Positions 1-7,072 of a stretch of 16,966 nt of DNA are shown here, in pieces (positions within the stretch are counted from its first letter, which is position 1; each line of letters starts with the position of its first letter). The position numbers and the translations under genes were made by a program. Source of the DNA: Candidatus Nomurabacteria bacterium (GTDB lineage: Bacteria > Patescibacteriota > Minisyncoccia > Phycocordibacterales > UBA9973); assembly GCA_943356395.1 (NCBI GenBank), contig CALRFC010000009.1, forward strand, positions 1 through 16,966, read 5' to 3'. The notes beneath the pieces are model-generated. The model did not search any database and had not been told where the DNA came from. It saw nothing but the letters and a program-made list of their open reading frames with translations.

Positions 1-1069
1 CGAGTTTAAATATTGGACCTCCGATGACAATGTGATTTTTGTAGAATTCAAGATCAAAAGGGGTACCCATTGTATTTGGTCCAGTCATTTGAATCAAACA
101 AGTCGTGTCATACTGAGTCATTTGTATAAGCCCATGACAATTCGTAATTGAGACTCCTCCTGACTCAAGCGAAGTAAATTCTCCACCGATGATATACATC
201 GTGTCCTTGGAAATCGGTTTTAGTTCATAAAGACCATTGTCATTTCCATGACCAAGGAAATTCACGCCCTCAGATTTTTTGTATCGGAACAAAAATTCAT
301 CCAAGTATAACCAAGTCGTAGCCGAATAATACAAGACAGTGTCATCAACGACTTCCATATCGTAAACTCCGTGCACAAAATCGGTGGCAGAGAAATAAAA
401 ACCAAGACCGCTTGCTTGCCAAGCTGTGTCTGTTTCGCTTCCGATTTTCCAAATATGTTCGCGACCCGGATCACCGATTGCATCAGCAGAAAATAAAGTA
501 TCGTTTAAGAAGACCAATCTTTTTACTTTCGGGTACATTTCTCCCATGAAAGAATCCGGAGGAATGTTTGGTAATTGATACCACATTCCGGAGGTTCGTA
601 CATACATCGCAGAATTTCGGAGAGTGTCCCCGTTCAAATTCAAGGCAAGGAACCTGCCGCCGATCGCGACTTTGTCTTCGGCCTTGTTTACGGCGATCGT
701 TATTACGCTTCCGGAAATGAAAGTTATTCCTGTCCCGAATCCCATGACCCCGTAATTGTTACGGAATCTTTTGATGCCGCCTCCGGCTGTTGTTGTCCCG
801 ATCCAGACTTCATAACCGACGCGTTTCAAAACGAAAGCAGTGTCGGTAAGTCCGGTGTACGCATGGTACGAGCCGGTAAAGTCCGTGTAAGAAACAAGAT
901 GCGCACCACTTGCATCGGTACCGGCAAACAATGTGTCGCCGTCTGCCGATTGGGCAAGAGAATTGATGTAATCAGGACAGCCGTTCGCAAACGGATGCCA
1001 TGTACTTTGAGCTTTGTTTTGCAATGAAAAAATCAAGCAAAAAGAAGCTCCAAAGAGTAACTTTTTCAT
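1..1069 (-). CDS. Secreted beta-propeller-like protein, 3' end outside window
   Basis: The minus strand is open from an ATG at 1069 to the window edge, about 356 codons with no stop. The N-terminus (MKKLLFGASFCLIFSLQNKAQ) is a typical signal peptide with likely cleavage after KAQ. The mature part has short repeated beta-rich units of the type GD-x-LFAGTDASG, DKVAIGGRFLALNLNGD and MYIIGGEFTSL, which resemble the blades of kelch-like or delta-60-type propellers. No catalytic motif was seen. The style (signal peptide ending in AQ, Asp/Thr/Gly-rich blades) recalls secreted Bacteroidetes proteins more than Parcubacteria, though the promoter in front is an ordinary sigma-70 type. A C-terminal sorting domain, if any, lies outside the window. 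The reading frame is certain; the propeller assignment is by resemblance only. Confidence 0.85.
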   Translation of the reverse strand, partial: MKKLLFGASFCLIFSLQNKAQSTWHPFANGCPDYINSLAQSADGDTLFAGTDASGAHLVSYTDFTGSYHAYTGLTDTAFVLKRVGYEVWIGTTTAGGGIKRFRNNYGVMGFGTGITFISGSVITIAVNKAEDKVAIGGRFLALNLNGDTLRNSAMYVRTSGMWYQLPNIPPDSFMGEMYPKVKRLVFLNDTLFSADAIGDPGREHIWKIGSETDTAWQASGLGFYFSATDFVHGVYDMEVVDDTVLYYSATTWLYLDEFLFRYKKSEGVNFLGHGNDNGLYELKPISKDTMYIIGGEFTSLESGGVSITNCHGLIQMTQYDTTCLIQMTGPNTMGTPFDLEFYKNHIVIGGPIFKL

Positions 1070-1132
1070 GTTTTTTATTTTTAAAGAGCTATAGAGCCTT
1101 TCAAATACTGAACGCTTGTACAACCTGGAATC

Positions 1133-1161
1133 ACTATACCATTTTTATATGAAAAAGGCAA
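1133..1161 (-). promoter_or_regulatory. Sigma-70-like promoter of the secreted propeller gene
   Basis: Read on the minus strand, TTGCCT (1161-1156) and TATAGT (1138-1133) are separated by exactly 17 bases. They match the consensus at 4/6 and 5/6 positions. The leader to the ATG at 1069 would be about 55-60 bases and has no Shine-Dalgarno sequence. Confidence 0.55.
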
Positions 1162-1206
1162 GTTTTCCACAGCTAGGGAAAAGCTATGCTTTTCGGGTTT
1201 TTAGCG

Positions 1207-1235
1207 TGGACCATAGATTTGTTGTTTGATACAAT
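1207..1235 (+). promoter_or_regulatory. Extended -10 promoter, leaderless start at 1244
   Basis: TGGACC (1207-1212), a 17-base spacer ending in TGA, and TACAAT (1230-1235) form a promoter with an extended -10. The ATG at 1244 is eight bases after the -10 box, so the transcript would begin at or one to two bases before the ATG. This supports ATG 1244 over the upstream in-frame TTG at 1226, which overlaps the promoter. Confidence 0.5.
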
Positions 1236-1243
1236 TTGCGCAT

Positions 1244-2662
1244 ATGGAATTAAAAAAACTGATAAAAGGTTTTACCCTTATTCTTTTCGGGATCGCACTG
1301 GTCGCGGGATTCGGTTTCGTATCCGCGTGGGTGGGTCCCTCGGCATCCGCTCCGAACGGAAATGTCGCCGCGCCGGTCAATGTTGGGCCGAATCTCCAGA
1401 CAAAGAGCGGACAGTTTAAAATTTTTAATGACAGCACTTCTCCTGTTGTTGAAGTTGGCTGTGTGACAACAGGCTGTCTGGGTACTTTAAAGGCAAAGAG
1501 TTTGTTCACGACCACATCCTCCACTCTTCGGGGGAATGTGAGGATTGGTTATACTGATGCAATCACTAGCACTCTTTCTTTTGATAAATTCAAGATTGCG
1601 AACAACTTAACAACAACATATCCCCAAAATCTCTGCACAAATGATCAAGGTACAGTCATCATGTGTCCGCCTGCGGCGTCGGCAACGACGATTCCGCTTA
1701 CCGTAAAAATCCGCGGCGCGCCGGCAAATATCACTTCCGGATCTCAAACCACGCTCTCTTGGGTTTCGCTCGGCGCAACGGCCTGCACCGGCACATCGTC
1801 GCCCCAGAAAGCCGGCTGGGACGGAGGCAAAGATACGACATTCGGCATGCAGGAAATTTTCAACAATGTCACCGACACGATTTTTACCGTTTCTTGCACG
1901 GGTCCCAACAATCAATCGGCGACATCGAGCTTCACGCTCAATGTCAGCGCCGCGCAATACAAATGGACGAGGAATACTAGCGGCACTCAATCGAAGACTC
2001 TGGTCTCCGGCGCGGGATGCGGATCGTGCGCGAACAACACTTCGTTCACCGTCCCGACAGGCGTAACCTCTTTGCATATTTCGGCGTGGGGCGCGGGCGG
2101 CGGAGGAGGATCGGGAGGAAGCGCAAATCTTGCCTGCGGCGGCGGCGGAGGATCCGGCGCGCAAGGCGGAGCGTTTTCCGATATCGCGTCCGTGCCCGTA
2201 TCTGCCGGCGATGTTCTCACGATCACTACCGGCTCCGGAGGCGCGCACGGCACGGGCGGAGCGTACAGCGGGTTCTCTTCGCATGACGGAACAGGCGGCA
2301 CATCGGCATCAAACACGATCGTTCTCAAGAACGGCACGCAGATTCTCGCGGGCTCCGGCGGAGCGGGAGGCACGGGCGGACACGGAGCGAACGGCTCGGG
2401 CGCGAGCTGTAACGGCTCGGGCGTAACGCCGCCGGGAACACCCGGACAATGCCGCACGGGCGATTCCGGTTTTCAGAGCTCCGGCTCTAGCACCGGAGGC
2501 AACGGCGGAACTGGCGGTTTGGGCGGCTTCAATTCTTCTTCAAGTGTCTGCGATAATCTGTACGGCAAAGGCGGTGACGGCGGAAAAGGCGGAAATTATT
2601 CCGGAAATTCCGGATCGCCCGGAATCTCCGGCGAACACGGAGCGGTTGTGATTTCGTACTGA
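1244..2662 (+). CDS. Secreted glycine-rich surface protein
   Basis: The product is 472 aa. Residues 1-30 are a signal peptide or membrane anchor (MELKKLIKGF, then a hydrophobic stretch ending FGFVSAW). Residues about 31-130 contain the NVAAPVNVG segment seen at the start of many Parcubacteria exported proteins (from memory). Residues about 150-235 form an Ig-like domain (TLSWVSLGATACTGTSS to FTVSCTGPNNQSATSSFTLNV). Residues about 250-472 form a glycine-rich domain opening with FTVPTGVTSLHISAWGAGGGG and closing with HGAVVISY, the pattern of the glycine-rich domains found in adhesins and phage tail-fibre-like proteins. Role inferred: cell-surface or appendage protein. The segment around 1430-1640 is visibly more A/T-rich than the glycine-rich half, so the gene is compositionally mosaic. 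Boundaries are firm; the molecular role is unknown. Confidence 0.85.
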   Translation: MELKKLIKGFTLILFGIALVAGFGFVSAWVGPSASAPNGNVAAPVNVGPNLQTKSGQFKIFNDSTSPVVEVGCVTTGCLGTLKAKSLFTTTSSTLRGNVRIGYTDAITSTLSFDKFKIANNLTTTYPQNLCTNDQGTVIMCPPAASATTIPLTVKIRGAPANITSGSQTTLSWVSLGATACTGTSSPQKAGWDGGKDTTFGMQEIFNNVTDTIFTVSCTGPNNQSATSSFTLNVSAAQYKWTRNTSGTQSKTLVSGAGCGSCANNTSFTVPTGVTSLHISAWGAGGGGGSGGSANLACGGGGGSGAQGGAFSDIASVPVSAGDVLTITTGSGGAHGTGGAYSGFSSHDGTGGTSASNTIVLKNGTQILAGSGGAGGTGGHGANGSGASCNGSGVTPPGTPGQCRTGDSGFQSSGSSTGGNGGTGGLGGFNSSSSVCDNLYGKGGDGGKGGNYSGNSGSPGISGEHGAVVISY

Positions 2663-2664
2663 AG

Positions 2665-2727
2665 AATATAAAACATGTAGCATAGATCATAGATCATAAA
2701 ACATAGAACATAGAACACAGACTACAG
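2665..2727. repeat. Degenerate heptamer tandem array, about 9 units
   Basis: From 2665 the sequence divides into 7-base units: AATATAA, AACATGT, AGCATAG, ATCATAG, ATCATAA, AACATAG (twice), AACACAG and ACTACAG. The consensus is A-N-C-A-T-A-G. It starts two bases after the stop of the glycine-rich gene and runs into the left arm of the terminator. It belongs with the arrays at 6970, 8471, 10757 and 14902. Confidence 0.8.
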
Positions 2728-2767
2728 TGCAAAAATCCCCTCGCGAAAGCGGGGGATTTTTGCACTG
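2725..2767 (+). terminator. Strong hairpin terminator, probably bidirectional
   Basis: The arms CAGTGCAAAAATCCCC (2725-2740) and GGGGATTTTTGCACTG (2752-2767) are perfectly complementary. A further 3-bp CGC/GCG helix next to a one-base T bulge is capped by a GAAA tetraloop. The A5 and T5 runs at the foot of the GC-rich part give a U-tract in either direction. It separates the glycine-rich gene from argS. Confidence 0.75.
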
Positions 2768-2776
2768 CAGATTTCA

Positions 2777-2785
2777 TGCTAGACT
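2777..2785 (+). promoter_or_regulatory. Extended -10 promoter of argS
   Basis: TGC followed by TAGACT (2780-2785) is an extended -10 element. The ATG at 2793 is seven bases downstream, giving a leaderless start. There is no convincing -35 box, as is usual with an extended -10. Confidence 0.45.
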
Positions 2786-2792
2786 CATGCTT

Positions 2793-4523
2793 ATGATGAA
2801 AGACTCGATACAAGACTCGTTGCGCGAGCACATTACTGCGGCGCTTGCCAAACTCTCCCTCTCCGGCAAGATAGTTATTGAGCGTCCGGCGGATTTGGCG
2901 AACGGCGATTACTCGACGAATGTCGCGCTCGCTCTCGCAAAAAGCGCGGGAATTCCTCCGCGCGAGCTCGCGGAAAAGATTGTCGCGCAGTTGCAACAAT
3001 TACCACAGTTAGAACAAGTAGAACGAATGAGCGTCGCCGGCGCCGGATTCATAAATTTCTTTCTCTCGAAAGATTTCTATGAAAAAGAAATCGCGAGGAT
3101 TCTCGGCGACGGGAAGGATTTCGGCAAAGGAGAGATTCTTTCCGGCAAGAAAGTCATGGTCGAGTATACCCAGCCGAATCCGTTCAAGCCGTTCCATATC
3201 GGGCACTTGATGAGCAACGCGATCGGCGAATCCATTTCGCGCGTCTTCGCCAATCAAGGCGCGGAAGTCATTCGTGCGAATTATCAGGGCGACATCGGGC
3301 TCCATGTCGCCAAAGCGCTCTATGGCATCTTGAAAAAAGGCGGCGCATACCCGAGCGGATCCGTCTCGGAAATCGCGGACTACATCGGCGAATGCTATGT
3401 CGTGGGCGCGCATGCGTATGAGAACGACGCCGACGCGATCGAAGAGATCGATTCGCTCAACAAGCGCCTGTACGAAAAAGACGGGGAAATCTGGCCGCTC
3501 TACGAAGAAGGAAGGAAGATCACACTCGACGCATTCGAAGAGCTTTACAAAATCCTCGGCACGAAATTTGATGTCTACTATTTCGAATCCGACATGGCGG
3601 AGACGGGCAAACAGCTCGTCCAAGAATTTTTGGAGAAAGGCGTTTTCGAGAATTCCGACGGTGCGATCGTCTTTCATGCGGAAAAATTTGATCCGAAGCT
3701 CCATACCCGCGTATTCCTGACTTCCGCCGGGCTCGCGCCGTATGAAGCCAAAGAATTGGGGCTCACGGTGAAAAAATTTGCCGACTACGATCCGGATATT
3801 TCCATCGTCGATACGGCGACCGAGCAGAAAGATTACATGTCTGTCCTGATCGAAGCCATCCGCCGGATGTTTCCGAAAGAAAAATACGCCGACCGCATGA
3901 TCCACATCACGCACGGCATGATGCGCTTCGCTTCCGGCAAGATGAGCTCGCGCAAAGGCAATGTCGTCACCGGCGTGTCGCTTATCCGCGATACAGTGGA
4001 GACGATTCTCGAAAAGATGAAAGACCGCGATCTTTCCGAAGCGGAAAAAAAGAATGTAGCTGAAATCATCGGCGTTGCCGCGATAAAATATTCGATTCTC
4101 CGCTCGAAAACCGGCAGCGACATCGTCTATGATGTGGAAAAATCGATTTCTACGGAAGGGGATTCGGGGCCATATCTGCAATATGCGATTACCCGCGCCG
4201 GATCGGTTTTGGAAAAAGCAAAAAAAGAAAACATCGCACCCGACTTGGGAGCAAGGCACCTAAGTGAAGTTTCAAATTTGGAAAAGTTGCTCGTGCGATA
4301 TCCCGAAGTCGTGCTCCGCGCATGGGAAGAAATCGAGCCGCATCATGTCGTGACCTATCTGACCGAGCTTTCTTCCGCCTTCAATTCTTTTTATGCGAAA
4401 GAAAAAATCGTCGATGCCGCCGATCCGGCGTCGTCCCGCCGGCTTGCACTCACGCTTGCGTTCAAAACAGTCATGGAAAACGGACTCGATATTCTTGGAA
4501 TAAGGATTCCGGACAAAATGTAG
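2793..4523 (+). CDS. argS: Arginyl-tRNA synthetase
   Basis: ArgRS joins arginine to tRNA-Arg using ATP in the cytoplasm. From the ATG at 2793 the product is 576 aa, the normal size for the family. The N-terminal Add1-type domain (about 1-110) is followed by the class I catalytic core with an intact HIGH motif (HIGH, 135-138, in NPFKPFHIGHLMSN). The KMSKS-equivalent loop is KMSSRKG (383-389), followed by the DALR anticodon-binding domain, which begins near EGDSGPYLQYAITR. I chose 2793 because it lies seven bases after an extended -10 box; 2787 and 2796 are also in frame. A small unknown gene follows five bases after the stop and is probably cotranscribed. Identity is not in doubt. Confidence 0.97.
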   Translation: MMKDSIQDSLREHITAALAKLSLSGKIVIERPADLANGDYSTNVALALAKSAGIPPRELAEKIVAQLQQLPQLEQVERMSVAGAGFINFFLSKDFYEKEIARILGDGKDFGKGEILSGKKVMVEYTQPNPFKPFHIGHLMSNAIGESISRVFANQGAEVIRANYQGDIGLHVAKALYGILKKGGAYPSGSVSEIADYIGECYVVGAHAYENDADAIEEIDSLNKRLYEKDGEIWPLYEEGRKITLDAFEELYKILGTKFDVYYFESDMAETGKQLVQEFLEKGVFENSDGAIVFHAEKFDPKLHTRVFLTSAGLAPYEAKELGLTVKKFADYDPDISIVDTATEQKDYMSVLIEAIRRMFPKEKYADRMIHITHGMMRFASGKMSSRKGNVVTGVSLIRDTVETILEKMKDRDLSEAEKKNVAEIIGVAAIKYSILRSKTGSDIVYDVEKSISTEGDSGPYLQYAITRAGSVLEKAKKENIAPDLGARHLSEVSNLEKLLVRYPEVVLRAWEEIEPHHVVTYLTELSSAFNSFYAKEKIVDAADPASSRRLALTLAFKTVMENGLDILGIRIPDKM

Positions 4524-4528
4524 AAACT

Positions 4529-4879
4529 ATGAAAGAAATCTTTAAAAAAGAAATCAATCCGGAAGAATCGATCTCGGTAAATCCGGAAAATCCGAACCTG
4601 AAGACATTTCGCACCGCGCGCGGAACTTTGGTCGAGCTCGATACATCGGTTGAATCTTTTTTTGGACTGCCGTTTTCCGTCGGAGATTCTTTCGAAGAAA
4701 ATAAGATGCGCGAATCATGTGCGATCGTCGGACGAAAAGGGGACGACATATATTTCTACGCGAACGGGCGCAACGGCGTATCGGTTTGCGAGAATTGTAA
4801 GACGCTCGAGGATTTTGCAAAAATCGGACTCACGCCGACAGAAATCGCGGAAGAGGCGAGCTACAAACGCGCCGCATAA
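4529..4879 (+). CDS. Hypothetical protein downstream of argS
   Basis: The product is a soluble 116-aa protein beginning MKEIFKKEINPEESI, five bases after the argS stop and before a hairpin terminator, so it is probably the last gene of an argS operon. It has a compact alpha/beta look with no signal peptide or membrane segment. Features are SFFGLPFSVGDSF, GDDIYFYANGRNGV and a CENC pair near residue 90. I do not recognise the family. A longer in-frame version starting at 4322 would lie inside argS and is rejected. Confidence 0.75.
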   Translation: MKEIFKKEINPEESISVNPENPNLKTFRTARGTLVELDTSVESFFGLPFSVGDSFEENKMRESCAIVGRKGDDIYFYANGRNGVSVCENCKTLEDFAKIGLTPTEIAEEASYKRAA

Positions 4880-4881
4880 AA

Positions 4882-4912
4882 AAACCGAGCGCGCGCTCGG
4901 TTTGGTTTTTTT
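4882..4912 (+). terminator. Bidirectional terminator between convergent genes
   Basis: AAACCGAGC (4882-4890) and GCTCGGTTT (4895-4903) pair around a GCGC loop and are followed by GGTTTTTTT. The preceding A-run provides a U-tract on the other strand too. It lies between the stops of the genes at 4529 and 4911. Confidence 0.85.
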
Positions 4913-5363
4913 ACTGCACTCCCGTCACTCTTTTTATAGCGAGCGATTTCGATATCCTTTTCAAGAAATCGAGAAAGAGTCCTTCGTCGAGCGGACAAGT
5001 CATTTTCGTGTCCTTGCCGTTGCCCGCAAAGATTCGCATGTATTTGTAGACATTCCCGAGCGTCCGGTCGGGAATCATGTTCGAATGGATCATGATCTCT
5101 TCGGCGAGCGGGATGCTTCCCCGTAAATGCCTGTTCTCCTTTTTTCCGGACATCACGGACCGCGCGGAGAGTTCCGCGCCGAGCTCTTTCGGGAAATCTT
5201 CATCGACTATCGCGAGCGCCGCATGGATGCATTCTCGCGTTTCTTTTCTCACGAAATCCTGTTTTTTCTCCGCAATTCTGCGGAGCGAAAATATCGCGCC
5301 GTGGGCCGAAGCGAAATCTTTCTTGTTGTTTTCGATAACAATGTCTCTGTTTTTATTACTCAT
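4911..5363 (-). CDS. Hypothetical protein, 150 aa
   Basis: The minus-strand product is a 150-aa charged, mostly helical soluble protein (MSNKNRDIVIENNKKDFASAHG at the start, FLKRISKSLAIKRV near the end). It has no cysteine pairs, signal peptide or membrane segment. A promoter with a good -35 lies just upstream, and its stop abuts a bidirectional terminator, so it is a single-gene unit convergent with the argS operon and divergent from asd. I do not recognise the family. Internal segments such as SLRRIAEKKQDFVRKETREC suggest amphipathic helices. Confidence 0.75.
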   Translation of the reverse strand: MSNKNRDIVIENNKKDFASAHGAIFSLRRIAEKKQDFVRKETRECIHAALAIVDEDFPKELGAELSARSVMSGKKENRHLRGSIPLAEEIMIHSNMIPDRTLGNVYKYMRIFAGNGKDTKMTCPLDEGLFLDFLKRISKSLAIKRVTGVQ

Positions 5364-5378
5364 TTGAAAGTTTTTTCC

Positions 5379-5407
5379 ATACTACATTTTTCAGATGGAT
5401 TCGTCAA
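5379..5407 (-). promoter_or_regulatory. Promoter of the 150-aa hypothetical gene
   Basis: On the minus strand TTGACG (5407-5402), a 17-base spacer and TAGTAT (5384-5379) match the sigma-70 consensus at 5/6 and 4/6. The ATG at 5363 is 15 bases beyond the -10 box, so the leader would be only about 8 bases. Confidence 0.55.
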
Positions 5408-5412
5408 CATCC

Positions 5413-5441
5413 TTTACATTTTCAGTACGGTAATGTAATGT
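5413..5441 (+). promoter_or_regulatory. Possible asd promoter
   Basis: TTTACA (5413-5418, 5/6) and TAATGT (5436-5441, 3/6) are 17 bases apart, about 29 bases before the asd ATG. The -10 match is weak, so this is tentative. Confidence 0.3.
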
Positions 5442-5469
5442 ACGCATAAACATTTTAAAACTAAAAATC

Positions 5470-6498
5470 ATGAAAATCGCAGTCATCGGTGCCACCGGCT
5501 TTGTCGGGCGCGCCATACTAAGCATCTTGGAAAAGAATTTGAATCTTTCCGCCGATTCGGGAAATCAAATCATTCCGGTCGCATCCGGAAGATCGATCAA
5601 TGAAAAGAAATCCGTGCCGATAGCTCCCTTCGGGAGCGTGCAAGTCGTCTCGTGCGAAGACGCTATCAAAGAAGATCCGGCTTTCGTTCTCATGTCCGCA
5701 CCGGAGTCTGTTTCAAAAAAGTGGGCTCCGAGATTCGCGGAGAACAAAGCGTTCGTCATCGACAATTCTCCGGCGTGGCGCACCAACGAAGAAATACCAC
5801 TTGTCATTCCCGGCATCACGAAGTGGGAGTGCGATGCGACAAAACCCGTCATCATCGCGAGTCCGAATTGCGTTGCGACGATGCTCGCGACAGCCATCTA
5901 TCCGCTTTTCCGATTTGGAATCGATCATGTTTCCGCAAGCGTCTTTCAAGCGGTTTCCGGATCCGGTATGCGCGGACTCATAGCGCTTGAAGAAGAGTCG
6001 AGAAAGAGTGCGTATTATCCGCACTCTCCATTTGTCGGGCAAATATTCGGAAATATAATTCCGGCATCCGGCAGGGAAAAGGATCCGCTTGATCCCAAAA
6101 GGATATCTTCTTGGAACACTGAAGAGGAAAAAGTCATGCGCGAAATGCCGAAGATTCTCGGGAGTCAGCTGAAAATTTCTCCGACATGCCTGCGCGTGCC
6201 GATTCCTTATGGACACAGCGCGGCAGTGCGCGTAACTTTCAAAAAAGCTTTCGATAGCGCTACAATAAAACAAGCATTTTTGGACGGTTCAAACATCAAG
6301 ATCGAGGACGAGCCGAGCCCGATACATTCTGTCGGGCATGATTATGCATCCGTCGGGCGCATACGCATCGATCCGTACGACAAACATGTTTTGGAATTCT
6401 TCGTCTCAAGCGACAATTTGCGCTTAGGAGCGGCATCTAATGTCGTTTCGATCATGGATGAGGTCGTGAAGAAAGTTTACACGGAAGCTCTCAAGTAA
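5470..6498 (+). CDS. asd: Aspartate-semialdehyde dehydrogenase
   Basis: The enzyme reduces L-aspartyl-4-phosphate to aspartate semialdehyde with NADPH, the branch point towards diaminopimelate/lysine, threonine and methionine. The 342-aa product opens with the nucleotide-binding motif GATGFVG (residues 8-14). The catalytic cysteine is C134 in SPNCVATML (usually SPNCST). The substrate-binding Arg and catalytic His are in RVPIPYGHS (R242, H249). The C-terminal NLRLGAASN matches the usual NLRKGAALN. SGSGMRG replaces the usual SGTGKAG-type loop. No other gene of the pathway is in the window, so its use here (perhaps peptidoglycan precursors) is inference. It is a single-gene unit with its own terminator. 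Confidence 0.93.
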   Translation: MKIAVIGATGFVGRAILSILEKNLNLSADSGNQIIPVASGRSINEKKSVPIAPFGSVQVVSCEDAIKEDPAFVLMSAPESVSKKWAPRFAENKAFVIDNSPAWRTNEEIPLVIPGITKWECDATKPVIIASPNCVATMLATAIYPLFRFGIDHVSASVFQAVSGSGMRGLIALEEESRKSAYYPHSPFVGQIFGNIIPASGREKDPLDPKRISSWNTEEEKVMREMPKILGSQLKISPTCLRVPIPYGHSAAVRVTFKKAFDSATIKQAFLDGSNIKIEDEPSPIHSVGHDYASVGRIRIDPYDKHVLEFFVSSDNLRLGAASNVVSIMDEVVKKVYTEALK

Positions 6499-6502
6499 AT
6501 CG

Positions 6503-6529
6503 AAGCCGGCACAGTGTGCCGGCTTTTTT
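6503..6529 (+). terminator. Rho-independent terminator of asd
   Basis: AAGCCGGCAC (6503-6512) pairs perfectly with GTGCCGGCTT (6516-6525) around an AGT loop, followed by a T-run to 6529. It begins four bases after the asd stop. Confidence 0.9.
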
Positions 6530-6641
6530 ATCCCGTAGTAGATTTTGACGAAGCGCGAAGCGCGCTCTGTAAGAGCATCGTCAAAATTCATCCCGTAGTG
6601 AATCGCTTATTCGCGATCTACTACAGGATTCACTACAGGAT
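6530..6641. repeat. Nested pair of ATCCCGTAGT/ACTACAGGAT palindromic elements
   Basis: The outer element starts ATCCCGTAGT (6530-6539) and ends ACTACAGGAT (6632-6641). Its inner arms TTTTGACGA (6543-6551) and TCGTCAAAA (6578-6586) enclose two small hairpins. An inner copy (6590-6629) has the same ends around a 17-bp imperfect stem with loop TTATTC. Removing 6590-6631 restores 22-base outer arms that pair except at three positions. In both copies the left end reads CCCGT and the right end ACAGG, so left and right are distinguishable. The same ends occur at 13007-13138. Confidence 0.8.
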
Positions 6642-6672
6642 TTTTTTGCTGTTGCGATATTCGAAGAGGGTG

Positions 6673-6678
6673 TATACT
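6673..6678 (+). promoter_or_regulatory. Possible -10 of the two-TM protein gene
   Basis: TATACT at 6673-6678 lies 28 bases before the ATG at 6707. TTGCGA at 6652 is a possible -35 but the spacing is only 15 bases. Confidence 0.35.
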
Positions 6679-6706
6679 TCTAATTATTAGTTTTTCTTGA
6701 AATTTT

Positions 6707-6967
6707 ATGATCAACAGATCAAAATTTGCGCTCACCTTCGGATATTTTGCGGCGGTCATGCATGTTATTTGGTCGGTCTTAGTCGGTTTGGGCGTCGCTC
6801 AAACAATAATGGATTTCGTGTACAGAATGCATTTCATGGAAAATCCCTACACAGTCGCAGAATTCTCGTGGGGAACGGCGGTCGGGCTCGTCGTCATGGC
6901 ATTCATCGTCGCCTACGCGATCAGCTCTCTCTTCGCGACGATTTGGAATAAAGTGCACGGGAAGTAG
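6707..6967 (+). CDS. Small two-TM membrane protein, DUF5676-like
   Basis: The product is an 86-aa protein with two hydrophobic helices (about residues 8-33 and 52-80), a central loop with MHFMENPYTVAEFSW, and a short basic tail (NKVHGK). The order (NxSKF-AL at the start, helix, loop, second helix, IWNK at the end) resembles the small 2TM family of unknown function DUF5676; this is from memory of the family and not from a search. Its function is unknown. It stands alone: a palindromic element lies upstream, and a heptamer array starts right after the TAG stop. Confidence 0.8.
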   Translation: MINRSKFALTFGYFAAVMHVIWSVLVGLGVAQTIMDFVYRMHFMENPYTVAEFSWGTAVGLVVMAFIVAYAISSLFATIWNKVHGK

Positions 6968-6969
6968 GA

Positions 6970-7025
6970 AGCATAAAACATAGAACATAGAAGATAGAAG
7001 ACAGAAGATGGAAAATAAAGCTGGA
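6970..7025. repeat. Degenerate heptamer tandem array, 8 units
   Basis: Units are AGCATAA, AACATAG (twice), AAGATAG, AAGACAG, AAGATGG, AAAATAA and AGCTGGA. The consensus A-A-N-A-T-A-G matches the array at 2665. It starts two bases after the stop of the two-TM gene and ends before the T-box promoter region. Confidence 0.8.
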
Positions 7026-7057
7026 AGCTTTTCTTGTTTCGCGTTTTTTGCTTCGTG

Positions 7058-7066
7058 TGTTACGAT
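7058..7066 (+). promoter_or_regulatory. Possible promoter of the T-box leader
   Basis: TGT followed by TACGAT (7061-7066) reads as an extended -10 element. It would start transcription near 7073, just before the first predicted helix of the leader. The -35 region is poor. Confidence 0.4.
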
Positions 7067-7072
7067 TAGAAC

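Noticed and set aside
1226..1243. Upstream TTG start for the glycine-rich protein
   Set aside because: It overlaps the -10 box, and adds six residues before a good signal peptide.
1607..2457. Open frames on both strands within the glycine-rich gene, including a proline-rich minus-strand one
   Set aside because: Gly codons (GGN) read backwards give Pro or Ala and few stops, so long shadow frames are expected. Only the + frame from 1244 has a signal peptide and domain structure.
3009..4259. 416-codon open frame on the minus strand
   Set aside because: It lies wholly antisense to argS, whose motifs and length are unambiguous, and has no recognisable protein features. It follows from the codon bias of argS.
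4322..4528. Longer start for the small gene after argS
   Set aside because: The extension is within argS in another frame and has no family-like sequence; ATG 4529 lies just after the argS stop.
2665..7025. CRISPR arrays at the tandem repeats
   Set aside because: The units are 7 bases with no spacers; CRISPR repeats are 23-50 bases with unique spacers.
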